DNA of 34,901 bases from Candidatus Dadabacteria bacterium CSP1-2 (GTDB lineage: Bacteria; Desulfobacterota_D; UBA1144; Nemesobacterales; CSP1-2). Made by a program: the position numbers and the translations under genes. Shown piece after piece: positions 8,287-16,364 of the stretch. How positions within the stretch are numbered: the first letter of the stretch is position 1; each line of letters starts with the position of its first letter. The stretch spans positions 1 through 34,901 of the forward strand of contig LDXN01000028.1 of the NCBI GenBank assembly GCA_001443445.1, given 5' to 3'. The notes beneath the pieces were generated by a model. That model saw only the letters and a list, made by a program, of their open reading frames with translations. It made no database searches and was not told the origin of the DNA.

Positions 8287-9267
8287 ATGAAAAAAAGGAT
8301 TTTGGTTACAGGCGGGGCAGGGTTTATTGGTTCTCACCTTTCAGAGAAGCTTTTAGGTGATGGACATGAGGTAGTATGCGTTGATAACTTTTTCACAGGC
8401 ACCAAAGATAATATTAAACATCTTTTAGAAAACCACAATTTTGAGATCGTCCGACATGATATTTGTTTTCCTCTTTATGTAGAAGTAGACGAGGTCTATA
8501 ACCTTGCTTGTCCAGCCTCCCCTATACATTATCAATTTGACCCGGTTCAAACAACAAAGGTAAACGTTTTGGGTTCCATAAACATGCTTGGCTTGGCTAA
8601 AAGGTTGAAGATAAGGATTTTTCAGGCATCAACTAGCGAGGTTTACGGAAACCCAACCGTTCACCCCCAAACTGAAACCTACTGGGGACACGTAAACACA
8701 ATTGGCCCACGAGCCTGTTATGACGAAGGTAAAAGATGTGCTGAAACCCTTTTTTTTGACTATTATAGACAACATAAGATGGACATAAAGGTTGCAAGAA
8801 TCTTCAATACCTATGGACCTCGAATGCACCCTAATGACGGTCGTGTGGTTAGCAATTTTATAATGCAGGCTTTACACAATAAGGATATATCTGTTTTTGG
8901 CGATGGATCTCAGACAAGGTCGTTTTGTTACGTTGATGACATGGTTGAAGGGATTACTCGCATGATGAATACTCCAAAGGGCTTTACTGGTCCTGTAAAC
9001 CTTGGCAATCCAAGTGAAGTAAGCATATTGGAGCTCGGCAGATTGATAATTGCTATTACAGGTTCTAGTTCTAGGATGATATACAAGCCGCTTCCACAGG
9101 ATGACCCTGAGAGGAGAAGACCTAATATAACTTTGGCACAAGAAAAACTTGGATGGGAGCCAACGGTGGCGTTAGAGGATGGAATTCGGAAGACTATCGA
9201 GTATTTTGAGGAAATAATCAAGGCTCAAGAAGGGAAAAAAGCAAAAGTACATTTTAAAGTTTTGTAG
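8287..9267 (+). CDS. uxs: UDP-glucuronate decarboxylase (UDP-xylose synthase)
   Basis: 326 residues of the extended short-chain dehydrogenase family. The NAD-binding motif GGAGFIGS lies at 9-16, and the catalytic set includes S118 in STSEVYG, Y145 and K149 in [29 protein letters not shown] is the stretch that marks Uxs enzymes among their relatives. It oxidises and decarboxylates UDP-glucuronate to UDP-xylose, for polysaccharide or glycan synthesis. It precedes a carbamoyltransferase cluster on the same strand, so it may supply a sugar nucleotide for the same cell-surface product. The 640-base gap argues against one simple operon. Confidence 0.94.
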   Translation: MKKRILVTGGAGFIGSHLSEKLLGDGHEVVCVDNFFTGTKDNIKHLLENHNFEIVRHDICFPLYVEVDEVYNLACPASPIHYQFDPVQTTKVNVLGSINMLGLAKRLKIRIFQASTSEVYGNPTVHPQTETYWGHVNTIGPRACYDEGKRCAETLFFDYYRQHKMDIKVARIFNTYGPRMHPNDGRVVSNFIMQALHNKDISVFGDGSQTRSFCYVDDMVEGITRMMNTPKGFTGPVNLGNPSEVSILELGRLIIAITGSSSRMIYKPLPQDDPERRRPNITLAQEKLGWEPTVALEDGIRKTIEYFEEIIKAQEGKKAKVHFKVL

Positions 9268-9516
9268 TAGGGTGAATAGGATAGCGAAAGACTCATATTC
9301 AAATCATAACCTAGTAGACTCAATACTCTCCTTAATTCCATCTCATTAAATAAGGTAACAAAAGAAAAATTGTATTTATAAAATAGATGACGGATTAGTA
9401 TAAAGCTATGGTCTAGTGGGACATAAGAGTTAATATGAACCCCAATTTTGACTATTAGAACCGATATTAATATATGTTATCAGATAAAATGAACAATGAG
9501 GAGGTTTCAATACTAA

Positions 9517-9648
9517 ATGCCACAACACTTAAGTTCAGATATTCACCCTGTTGTAAAGGGTAAATTTATTTACGCAAAGCCAAAGATTTCAGACAAAGAC
9601 CCGTCGTTGACAAGGGCATCGTTGAAGCACACTAACATGGCTTCGTAA
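9517..9648 (+). CDS. Possible small protein, 43 residues
   Basis: ATG at 9517, ending TAA at 9648. GAGGAGG lies 12 bases upstream of the start, somewhat far. The peptide begins MPQHLSSDIHPVVKGKF and continues with a basic, polar stretch (YAKPKISDKDPSLTRASLKH) without membrane segments. I do not recognise it. It sits in an otherwise empty gap, and the strong GAGGAGG is the main support. Confidence 0.35.
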   Translation: MPQHLSSDIHPVVKGKFIYAKPKISDKDPSLTRASLKHTNMAS

Positions 9649-9992
9649 CAAGCGCTAGCCTCATATAATAATATTCTCTCGCTTCTACAGTCATCAAAAT
9701 ACAATCGTTTCAGGCCGCTTATATGATCTTTCATTTAGCAGTTGCGATGTCTGGATAAATGATAACCTTCAAATATTATTTTTATTCTTTAATCTAATTC
9801 ATGTTATGATATATAGGTCTTATATGAATGAAATTTTAAATAATTTATCAAACTTTTCTCCTTGAAACGCATCTCGAACTCACTTACATTTTAATAATCC
9901 ATATCTAACAAATGACCGAAGACAAGAAAGATTCAATCAACACAATTAAGTCGATAGACCCATTAATACAAACACGTAAGAGACCAATCACG
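9649..9992. other. Intergenic, no gene seen
   Basis: Very AT-rich leader in front of the small 9993 ORF. The frame of that ORF runs open upstream to an ATG at 9912, which has no ribosome site. I see no hairpin or clear promoter here. Confidence 0.4.
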
Positions 9993-10217
9993 ATGAAAAA
10001 ACTTTGGGAATGGTGGAAGAGAGTTGCTAGGAAGATCGGCGACTTTCAGGCAAGGATTATACTAACAATATTCTACTTTATAATCCTCGGACCTTTTGCA
10101 CTGGCGATACGCTTGGGCAGTGACCCTTTGGCGATTAAAGCTAGTTCTCCACATGGTTGGCACCACAAGACCGATGTGAAAGGTACTCCGATTGAGCAAG
10201 CAACTAAGCAGTCCTGA
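9993..10217 (+). CDS. Small membrane protein of the carbamoyltransferase cluster
   Basis: 74 residues from the ATG at 9993. I prefer this start to the ATG at 9912 because AAGAGA lies 10 bases upstream and the amphipathic MKKLWEWWKRVARKIGDFQAR opening looks like a native N-terminus. One membrane helix follows (ILTIFYFIILGPFALAIRL), then a short basic cytoplasmic tail with SPHGWHHKT. Proteins of this design occur beside carbamoyltransferase and DUF5989 genes in other bacteria, from memory. The function is unknown; a scaffold or anchor for the carbamoyltransferase is a guess. Confidence 0.6.
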   Translation: MKKLWEWWKRVARKIGDFQARIILTIFYFIILGPFALAIRLGSDPLAIKASSPHGWHHKTDVKGTPIEQATKQS

Positions 10218-10228
10218 GTAGAAAATAT

Positions 10229-10291
10229 AGGATACAAGATGCAGGATGCAAGATGCAGGACACAAGATGAATCATGTATCGTGTATCGTTT
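10229..10291 (+). repeat. Heptanucleotide array A
   Basis: Nine consecutive 7-base units in perfect phase: AGGATAC, AAGATGC, AGGATGC, AAGATGC, AGGACAC, AAGATGA, ATCATGT, ATCGTGT, ATCGTTT. The first six follow ARGATGC. The last three resemble the reverse complement of that theme, so the array is roughly palindromic. It lies between the small membrane gene and the carbamoyltransferase. Confidence 0.85.
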
Positions 10292-10340
10292 TATTTGTGC
10301 AGATTCGTGTTTATTCGTGGCTAAGTAGGGACCAAAACCG

Positions 10341-12122
10341 ATGAACATCTTGGGCATATCTTGTTATTTCCACGACGCTGCTGCGGCTTTAATCAGCGAC
10401 GGTAAGTTGATCGCTGCGGCTGAGGAGGAGCGGTTCACTAGGAAAAAGCACGATTATGAATTCCCCCAGAAAGCTATCGACTTTTGCCTCAGGATTGGAG
10501 AAATTCAAGGGCCAGACTTGGACTATGTAGTATTCTTCGAGAAGCCATTTGTCAAGTTTGAGCGGCTTCTTTTATCCACCATGCAGACATTCCCTCGCTC
10601 TCTCCGACTATTCCGAGAGGCTATGATTACCTGGTTCGGTGATAAGCTATGGATTAAGCACCTACTACAAAAGAGACTTGGTGTACCACCTTCAAAAATT
10701 CTTTTCAGTGAACATCACCTGTCTCACGCTGCCAGTGCTTTTTTCTGTTCTCCTTTTGAGGAGGCAGCAATACTTACCGTTGATGGCGTGGGGGAGTGGA
10801 CAACTGCTACGCTTGGAATAGGAAATGGTACAAATATAAAACTACTTAAGGAGATTCGTTTCCCACATTCTTTAGGGCTTTTATATAGCGCCTTTACAGC
10901 TTTTCTAGGATTCGAGGTGAATGAGGGAGAATACAAAGTAATGGGGATGGCTCCATTTGGAACACCAAGGTATATGGACAAGGTATACAAGCTTATCCAT
11001 GTCAGCAGTGATGGTAGTTTTGAGCTTAACATGGATTACTTATCTTTTCATTATTCTTCAGAAAATACATTCAATAGAAACTTTGAAAAACTTTTTGGTT
11101 CACCAAGAGATCCGAAGTCTCACTTTTTCACCAAGGCAAGTGGCTATCCTTCTTATTTTGGAGAAAAGCCATCGAACTATGAGGAGCTGGCCAAGGAAAA
11201 CGAGTATTATGCCGATGTAGCCGCCAGCATTCAGGCCGTGACAGAAGAGGTTCTACTTAAAATGGCTCAATGTGCATATGAGGAGACTGGCCTCAAAAGG
11301 CTTTGCATGGCTGGTGGGGTAGCTCTCAATAGTGTTGCAAACGGTCGAATACTCAAAGAAACTTCTTTTGAGGAAATTTATATCCAGCCCTCAGCCGGTG
11401 ATGGCGGAGGGGCCATTGGCGCAGCACTATTTGGTTATCATATGGTTCTCGGAAAACCACGAAATTTTATAATGGAACATGCTTACTGGGGAGAAGAACA
11501 CAGCCCTTGTGAGATTGAAAAGTTCCTTAAAGATAACGGTATTCGATACGAACGAATCGAGCACGAGGAAAAGCTAATAGAGCAGGTTGTAGATAGGCTG
11601 CAACAAGGGAAAGTCATAGGCTGGCATCAGGGGAGGTTTGAGTGGGGGCCTAGAGCACTTGGGAATCGTAGCATCCTTGCTGATCCAAGGCGGGAAGATA
11701 TGAAGAATATAGTCAACGTTAAGATCAAATTCCGAGAACCCTTCCGACCATTTGCCCCTTCTGTGCTGGTGGAGCGTACACAAGACTATTTCACTCTAGA
11801 CGATTCTGCTAGGCATTACCCAGCCAGGTTTATGTTATATGTTGTAGATGTGAGGAAAGAGAAACAAGATGTAGTACCAGCCATCACTCATGTAGACGGT
11901 ACAGGAAGGCTCCAGACAGTTCAGAAAGAAGTTAATCCAAAGTACTACCGGCTAATTGAAACCTTTGAGCAGGCTACAGGTGTACCAGTTGTGTTGAACA
12001 CCTCGTTCAATTTGAAAGGTGAGCCTATAGTAAACACTCCCCAGGAGTCGTTTCTTACATTCAGTCGTAGTGGAATGGACACTCTTGTACTTGGGAACTA
12101 TATTATTGATAAGGCCGTGTGA
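10341..12122 (+). CDS. NodU/CmcH-type carbamoyltransferase
   Basis: 593 residues, the usual length. The N-terminal Kae1/HSP70-actin-like domain opens MNILGISCYFHDAAAAL and carries the metal-binding HHLSHA (H125, H129), DGVGEWTT (from about 148), MAGGVALN (about 322) and SAGDGGGAIGAAL (about 352). The C-terminal YrdC-like carbamoyltransferase domain contains WGPRALGNRSILADPR (about 434) and NTSFNLKGEPIV (about 553). It transfers carbamoyl from carbamoyl phosphate to a hydroxyl of an unidentified sugar or small molecule. The neighbouring UDP-sugar enzyme and small membrane proteins fit a surface-glycan role. Heptad arrays lie on both sides of the gene. Confidence 0.93.
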   Translation: MNILGISCYFHDAAAALISDGKLIAAAEEERFTRKKHDYEFPQKAIDFCLRIGEIQGPDLDYVVFFEKPFVKFERLLLSTMQTFPRSLRLFREAMITWFGDKLWIKHLLQKRLGVPPSKILFSEHHLSHAASAFFCSPFEEAAILTVDGVGEWTTATLGIGNGTNIKLLKEIRFPHSLGLLYSAFTAFLGFEVNEGEYKVMGMAPFGTPRYMDKVYKLIHVSSDGSFELNMDYLSFHYSSENTFNRNFEKLFGSPRDPKSHFFTKASGYPSYFGEKPSNYEELAKENEYYADVAASIQAVTEEVLLKMAQCAYEETGLKRLCMAGGVALNSVANGRILKETSFEEIYIQPSAGDGGGAIGAALFGYHMVLGKPRNFIMEHAYWGEEHSPCEIEKFLKDNGIRYERIEHEEKLIEQVVDRLQQGKVIGWHQGRFEWGPRALGNRSILADPRREDMKNIVNVKIKFREPFRPFAPSVLVERTQDYFTLDDSARHYPARFMLYVVDVRKEKQDVVPAITHVDGTGRLQTVQKEVNPKYYRLIETFEQATGVPVVLNTSFNLKGEPIVNTPQESFLTFSRSGMDTLVLGNYIIDKAV

Positions 12123-12250
12123 TGACGGGGGACGGGGGAATTGGGACCGAAGACTGAGGACAGGGGACGGATGATTGAGGACGGAGGACGGAAGACTGGG
12201 GACGGGGGATGGTTAACGATGACAGGGGACGGAGGACGGAAGACCGACCG
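12123..12250 (+). repeat. Heptanucleotide array B, left end of the four-helix-bundle cassette
   Basis: The array starts directly after the carbamoyltransferase stop. Fourteen 7-base units in phase (TGACGGG, GGACGGG, GGAATTG, GGACCGA, AGACTGA, GGACAGG, GGACGGA and so on) are followed by one 6-base slip, then GGACGGA, GGACGGA, AGACCGA. The consensus is GGACGGR. It ends at the ATG of the four-helix-bundle gene and probably supplies its ribosome-binding purines. Confidence 0.9.
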
Positions 12251-12601
12251 ATGTACAAGTTTCAGCGGTTGACGGTGTATAAGTTGGCTTTAGACTATGT
12301 GGACAAGGTTTACACGAAGAGCAGCCGATTGCCAAGTTCGGAACAATTCAATCTTCGTTCCCAAATAGAACGTGCGGCAACGTCTATTGTCCTCAACATT
12401 GCCGAGGGATCAACTGGTCAAACCAACGCGGAGCAAAATCGCTTTTTGGGGTTAGCTTTGCGTTCGTATATGGAAACTGTAGCATGCTGGGACTTGATTG
12501 AGCGACGAAGCTATTTAACCTCAAAAGATTTGGTTGCTATCCGAGATGCTGGGCATAACTTATTCGTGAAGTTGCAAGCCTTTCGGAATAGTTTACAATA
12601 G
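12251..12601 (+). CDS. Four-helix-bundle protein (S23 / 23S rRNA intervening-sequence family)
   Basis: 116 residues from the ATG at 12251; the frame is open to 12209, but that part is translated heptad repeat. The pattern is typical of the family: FQRLTVYKLALDYVDKVY, then SEQFNLRSQIERAATSIVLNIAEGS, then NRFLGLALRSYMETVACWDL, then a last amphipathic helix. S23-family proteins form pentameric barrels; relatives include Avd, the accessory protein of diversity-generating retroelements, and proteins encoded in 23S rRNA intervening sequences. The biochemical role is unknown; nucleic-acid binding is likely from the basic surface reported for Avd. Heptad arrays flank it on both sides. Confidence 0.88.
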   Translation: MYKFQRLTVYKLALDYVDKVYTKSSRLPSSEQFNLRSQIERAATSIVLNIAEGSTGQTNAEQNRFLGLALRSYMETVACWDLIERRSYLTSKDLVAIRDAGHNLFVKLQAFRNSLQ

Positions 12602-12631
12602 AAAAAAGGTGAGAGGTATTGAACAAAACCC

Positions 12632-12710
12632 CTGTCTTCGATCTTCCGTCTCCGGTTATTAGCCCAGTCTTCGGTCCTCGGTCTTCCTTATCCTTCGGTC
12701 TCCGGTCTTA
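12632..12710 (-). repeat. Heptanucleotide array C, right end of the cassette
   Basis: Read on the minus strand the region is made of units such as AGACCGG, AGACCGA, AGACCGA, GGACCGA, AGACTGG, AGACGGA, AGATCGA, with some interruptions. The consensus RGACCGA is close to GGACGGR of array B, but it lies on the opposite strand, so the cassette has long, degenerate inverted ends. Confidence 0.8.
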
Positions 12711-12731
12711 ATCAAAAAGGAGGTATCACAC

Positions 12732-12911
12732 ATGAGTTTCTTAGATGGTTTGACTAATAGGATGGGTATTGCAGGTGAGCTTCTACAATTCTTCCTAAAT
12801 CACAAATGGTGGTGGCTCACTCCCATGATATTAGTATTATTGATATTCGGACTTCTTATCGTATTTGCACAGAGTTCGGCTATCGCTCCATTTATTTATA
12901 CTCTGTTTTAA
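12732..12911 (+). CDS. DUF5989-type single-helix membrane peptide
   Basis: 59 residues, with GGAGG well placed before the ATG. The sequence runs FLDGLTNRMGIAGELLQFFLNHKWWWLTP and then a long hydrophobic helix (MILVLLIFGLLIVFAQ), ending SAIAPFIYTLF. The N-terminal E-L-x-x-F-x-x-x-HKWWWL pattern before one membrane span is what I associate with DUF5989, a family found beside carbamoyltransferases. It probably acts in the inner membrane with that enzyme. It is now separated from the carbamoyltransferase by the heptad-flanked cassette. A terminator follows at once. Confidence 0.8.
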   Translation: MSFLDGLTNRMGIAGELLQFFLNHKWWWLTPMILVLLIFGLLIVFAQSSAIAPFIYTLF

Positions 12912-12913
12912 CA

Positions 12914-12938
12914 GAAGAAGAATGGGCTTCTTTATTTT
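12914..12938 (+). terminator. Rho-independent terminator after the carbamoyltransferase cluster
   Basis: The stem AAGAAG (12915-12920) pairs with CTTCTT (12927-12932) across the loop AATGGG, followed by TATTTT. It starts three bases after the DUF5989 stop. The stem is short, so strength is moderate. Confidence 0.6.
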
Positions 12939-13441
12939 GACTCTACTTACGAACATTAGGTCCTTTAATCAGGTTTCAACCAACAGCCCTGTGGTTGATT
13001 TGTCATTACTTTTCATACTTCATAGCTGTAACCCATCTGTATAAACCTGGACAGCGCAGCTCCCATACAATGAATAAAAGCAGTTATGGGATAACCGACA
13101 CAAATACCATTAATGGAACAGTAAGCTTTATTTGGATTCTAGCTACTTCATAACTAAAGAAAACGGGCTCATCATTTTGACGTCTCGTACTACCATTATC
13201 TCGACGCAATATATTCAAAAAGTTCATATAATGATCCTTCGGTACTCCTTAATCTGAAGATAGCTTCCTTCTAGGAGTAATAACACAACTCGATCAATTT
13301 ATGAAGGCATTAACTTAGTCGGAATGAAAGGTCATGCATTTTGCTTTTTCATTTATTGATAAACGTGCCTACATAAGATTTCTTGACTCCACTCGCAATT
13401 CTAAAGTAATATCATTTCAAGGAGATAAAATCCTAGTAGAC
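12939..13441. other. Intergenic, no gene seen
   Basis: About 500 bases before aroQ. A stretch near 13157-13195 (AAAGAAAACGGGCTCATCATTTTGAC) loosely repeats the terminator region at 12913-12945. Otherwise I see no gene. The aroQ frame is open upstream to 13334, but that extension is not conserved in character. Confidence 0.4.
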
Positions 13442-13885
13442 ATGAAAATACTTGTAATTCATGGGCCGAATCTCAATCTTCTAGGGATGCGTGAGCCTGA
13501 AATTTATGGCAAGACAACCCTAGAGGAAATTAATTCACTTATAAGAAAAGAAGCCAAGGCACTTAGGGTTCAGGTTGAATCTTTTCAGTCTAATTCTGAA
13601 GGCGAAATAGTAAACAAAATACAAGATGCTACAAAAAAGTATGACGGGCTAATTATAAACCCTGCTGCGTACACCCACACAAGTGTTGCAATAAGAGATG
13701 CTATTTCTTCTACGGGAATTCCAACTGTTGAAGTTCATATCTCAAACGTTTACAGACGCGAAGAGTTCAGGCAGAAGTCTTTTATATCTCCTGTAGCATC
13801 AGGAGTCATCTCAGGATTTGGAGTGTATAGCTACATACTAGGGCTTAGGGGATTGATAAGACACCTAAAGAATAAGGAAAAGTAG
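13442..13885 (+). CDS. aroQ: Type II 3-dehydroquinate dehydratase
   Basis: 147 residues from the ATG at 13442, matching the family's usual 140-150. The canonical opening [23 protein letters not shown] holds the catalytic loop with its Arg and Tyr. [31 protein letters not shown] with the catalytic His, and SVIG-like [11 protein letters not shown] follow. It dehydrates 3-dehydroquinate to 3-dehydroshikimate in the shikimate pathway as a dodecamer in the cytoplasm. A GGAG lies 17 bases upstream, which is distant; no better start fits the protein. Confidence 0.95.
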   Translation: MKILVIHGPNLNLLGMREPEIYGKTTLEEINSLIRKEAKALRVQVESFQSNSEGEIVNKIQDATKKYDGLIINPAAYTHTSVAIRDAISSTGIPTVEVHISNVYRREEFRQKSFISPVASGVISGFGVYSYILGLRGLIRHLKNKEK

Positions 13886-13957
13886 TGAGGTATCTTTCAA
13901 GTCTTAAGGGATGAGAAGCAATTATAATTCTATCCGAATGTGAATTTAGCAAGATAG

Positions 13958-14026
13958 AAGGCGGGACTGATAGGTGGGACTTTCTAGTCCCGCATTGACA
14001 GGCGGGGTTGGAAAACCCTGCCTATC
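13958..14026. repeat. Double-hairpin repeat between aroQ and recJ
   Basis: The first hairpin is GTGGGAC-TTTCTA-GTCCCGC (13974-13993). The second has AGGCGGGGTT and AACCCTGCCT arms around GGAA (14000-14023). Outer bases GATAG and CTATC can extend the pairing. It sits in the leader of recJ and leaves a GAGG about 20 bases from the recJ ATG. Confidence 0.65.
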
Positions 14027-14055
14027 TGTAGAGGTGGGATCTTCGCAAATCAAAA

Positions 14056-15798
14056 ATGAAAAAACACTGGGTTATAGAAAAACAAAATCTCAAGCTAAAT
14101 GACAAGCTCGCCAAGGCCCTAGGAATATCGTCAATTACAGCTCAGGTGCTCATAAACCGGGGGATCAAAGATGAAGCTGAGGCGGAGTTATTTTTAAAAA
14201 GCACCCTTTTCGATCTCCCCTCCCCAAATCTCTTGAAGGGAATGGATAAAGCTGTAGAAAGAATTGAAAGAGCTATTCAAAGGAAAGAAAAAATTGCGAT
14301 TTATGGGGACTACGACGTAGATGGCGTTACAGCTACATCCCTTTTTTATACCTTCCTGAAGAACTTGGGTGTAAATGTTACTTACTATAATCCTGACAGA
14401 CTTAAGGAAGGTTACGGAGTAAATCTTCAGGCAATAAAAAAACTAAGAAGCGAAGGCGTTTCGCTCATAATCTCGGTAGACTGCGGCATAACCGCATGTG
14501 AAGAGGTTGAAGACGCTAAAAAACTAGATGTAGATTTTATTATCACAGATCACCATAAGCCTCCTGAAATGATTCCAGAAGCTGTTTCGGTCATAAATCC
14601 TCATCAAATAGGATGCTCATATCCCGGAAAGGAGATCGCAGGGGTTGGAGTGATTTACAACCTAGCGATTGCCCTTAGAAGAGCCCTAAGAGAATCAGGC
14701 TTCTTTAGAAAAGCACGTCCTGAGCCTGCGTCGAGCTCAGGCGAGACGGCTCACGACAGGAATGAGCCCAATCTTGGTGATTATCTAGACCTTGTCGCTC
14801 TAGGAACGGTTTCCGACTGCGCATCGCTTACGAACGTAAACCGAATATTTGTAAAAGAGGGTATGAAAAGAATGTTGAGCCCTAAGCGGCCAGGCATAAC
14901 TGCGCTAAAAGAGGTAAGTGGTATTGAAGGTGAGGTAAATTCATATGACATCGGCTTCAAATTAGGACCAAGGATAAATGCAACAGGAAGGCTTCAAAGT
15001 GCTGGTGTAGCAGTTGAATTACTAATCTCACAGGATTTAAAAAAATCGAGAGAACTTGCTAAAATCCTGAACCAAGAGAATTCGAAAAGACAAAATATAG
15101 AGGAAGATATCTTCCTTGACGCTGTTTCGCTAATAGAATCAAACCCAGAGTTTCTTGAATCTAACTCCATTGTTCTTTCATCCCCTAACTGGCACGCTGG
15201 CGTAATAGGTATCGTGGCGACAAAATTAGTTGAGAGATTCCAAAAGCCTGCGATTCTAATATCTATTCAAGAAAATGGAGTTGGAAAAGGGTCGGGTAGA
15301 AGTATTGAGGGAATAAATATTTATGCGGCTCTTTCAGAATGTAAAGAGTTATTTGAGCAATTTGGTGGACACGAGCTTGCAGCAGGTATTTCTATAAAGG
15401 AAGAAAGGATTGATGAGTTTAGAAAAAAATTTGAAAGAGCTATATCGGAGTCAGCGGGTGATTTTGTTTCTATGATTAAGATTGACGATGTTGTGGATTT
15501 AACTGAGATTACGGATGAAGTTGTCTCGGAGCTCGAGCTTCTTGCCCCATTTGGCATTGGAAACCCAGAGCCGGTTCTTTTAGCAAAGTCGCTTGAAGTG
15601 ATCTCCGAGCGGTTTTTCAAAGAGAAGCATTTAAGTCTTAAGCTCAAACAGAAAGACAGGGTTTTTGATGCTGTCTGGTTCAATCTAAAAGAAACAATAA
15701 AAGTACCAAATAGAATTGATATGGCTTTTACTCCAGAATTTAACGTGTGGAATGGGAAAAAAGAGGTTCGACTAAGAATTAAAGACATAGACTATTAA
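14056..15798 (+). CDS. recJ: Single-stranded-DNA-specific exonuclease RecJ
   Basis: 580 residues, full length. DHH-family motifs are in order: YGDYDVDG with D85, D87 and D89, SVDCGIT with D142, DHH at 165-167, and GTVSDC with D254. The DHHA1 part contains GSGRSI and FGGHELAAG (about 438), and an OB-type C-terminus ends VRLRIKDIDY. RecJ degrades ssDNA 5' to 3' in RecF-pathway recombination, mismatch repair and base-excision repair. Residues 219-235 (KARPEPASSSGETAHDR) are encoded by a copy of the palindromic repeat also found in the cyclase; they fall in a linker between motifs III and IV, so activity is probably kept. Confidence 0.95.
   Translation: MKKHWVIEKQNLKLNDKLAKALGISSITAQVLINRGIKDEAEAELFLKSTLFDLPSPNLLKGMDKAVERIERAIQRKEKIAIYGDYDVDGVTATSLFYTFLKNLGVNVTYYNPDRLKEGYGVNLQAIKKLRSEGVSLIISVDCGITACEEVEDAKKLDVDFIITDHHKPPEMIPEAVSVINPHQIGCSYPGKEIAGVGVIYNLAIALRRALRESGFFRKARPEPASSSGETAHDRNEPNLGDYLDLVALGTVSDCASLTNVNRIFVKEGMKRMLSPKRPGITALKEVSGIEGEVNSYDIGFKLGPRINATGRLQSAGVAVELLISQDLKKSRELAKILNQENSKRQNIEEDIFLDAVSLIESNPEFLESNSIVLSSPNWHAGVIGIVATKLVERFQKPAILISIQENGVGKGSGRSIEGINIYAALSECKELFEQFGGHELAAGISIKEERIDEFRKKFERAISESAGDFVSMIKIDDVVDLTEITDEVVSELELLAPFGIGNPEPVLLAKSLEVISERFFKEKHLSLKLKQKDRVFDAVWFNLKETIKVPNRIDMAFTPEFNVWNGKKEVRLRIKDIDY
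14715..14760. repeat. Palindromic repeat inserted in frame in recJ
   Basis: The segment starts CGTCCTGAGCCTGCGTCGA and ends GGCTCACGACAGG. The tail matches the cyclase copy (GGCTCACCACAGG) at 12 of 13 positions. It adds about 17 residues to RecJ without breaking the frame. Confidence 0.75.
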
Positions 15799-15816
15799 AT
15801 TGATTTTTAAATTTCC

Positions 15817-15845
15817 TTGACTCTCATAAAAACAGAGGGTATAGA
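15817..15845 (+). promoter_or_regulatory. Sigma-70 promoter of the outer-membrane barrel gene
   Basis: TTGACT (15817-15822), a 17-base spacer and TATAGA (15840-15845). The start site would fall near 15852, about 20 bases before the ATG, with AAGGAGG between. Confidence 0.75.
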
Positions 15846-15872
15846 AAACAAATTCCCTTAAGGAGGACATCG

Positions 15873-16364
15873 ATGAAAAAGCTTTTTGCAATAGTTCTTA
15901 TTCTAGCATCTACTGTTGTTTCAGCTAAGGCATACGAAGGGCGTCCAACCTTAGGGCTTGGAATCGGATTTACAGTAGATCCCGAAACCTTCTTGATAGG
16001 TGGGAAATTCGATTTTCCCCTAGCCTATGGTTTCTCTTTGGGTCCCCTTGTTCAGATCGGTGTGAGTGATGACGATACGCTTGTTGGTATTTCAGGAAAC
16101 CTTAAATACACAATATCTATCCCAGAAGCGCCGAAAGTTCTACCTTCACTTGAAGCCGGTGCAGGAATTCTTATATCCGATCAAGATAGAGGTGGAAGAG
16201 ATGACGATACAGAAGCATCCTTTTTAATTGTATTAGGAGGCGGATTGGATTATATGATAACAAATCATATTGGTCTCGGCGCGCATGTATATGCGAATCC
16301 TGCTGCTGGTCCTGGTGAAGACTTCTTTGTTTCATTTCTATTTGGAGTGAATATTAGGCTTTAG
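15873..16364 (+). CDS. Small outer-membrane beta-barrel protein
   Basis: 163 residues with a clear signal peptide (MKKLFAIVLILASTVVSAKA, cleavage near residue 20). Alternating strands follow: TLGLGIGFTVD, FLIGGKFDFPL, FSLGPLVQIGVSD, LVGISGNLKYTIS, LPSLEAGAGILIS, SFLIVLGGGLDYMI, IGLGAHVYANP and DFFVSFLFGVNIRL. This fits an 8-strand porin-like barrel with acidic turns (DDDT, DQDRGGRDDD) that might bind cations. It has its own promoter, a strong ribosome site and no partner gene. The precise role is unknown. Confidence 0.8.
   Translation: MKKLFAIVLILASTVVSAKAYEGRPTLGLGIGFTVDPETFLIGGKFDFPLAYGFSLGPLVQIGVSDDDTLVGISGNLKYTISIPEAPKVLPSLEAGAGILISDQDRGGRDDDTEASFLIVLGGGLDYMITNHIGLGAHVYANPAAGPGEDFFVSFLFGVNIRL

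Larger units (their letters stand above)
12123..12710 (+). mobile_element. Putative cassette: four-helix-bundle gene between inverted heptad arrays
   Basis: A single S23/IVP-like gene is enclosed by array B (12123-12250) on the left and array C (12632-12710) on the right. The arrays are in opposite orientation. The unit breaks the otherwise familiar carbamoyltransferase-DUF5989 adjacency. No transposase, reverse transcriptase or integrase is present. Mobility is inferred from the layout, and from the known occurrence of this protein family in intervening sequences of 23S rRNA genes. Confidence 0.5.

Noticed and set aside
8047-8290. Promoter of the UDP-glucuronate decarboxylase gene
   Set aside because: Several AT-rich boxes exist but none forms a -35/-10 pair good enough to call.
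12251-12601. Complete diversity-generating retroelement around the Avd-like protein
   Set aside because: No reverse transcriptase, template repeat or variable repeat lies within several kilobases.
13334-13441. 36-residue extension of AroQ
   Set aside because: The canonical [15 protein letters not shown] start is at 13442; upstream residues resemble no AroQ sequence.
15321-15788. 155-residue minus-strand frame in recJ
   Set aside because: Ser-rich shadow of the recJ coding frame with no motif or ribosome site.
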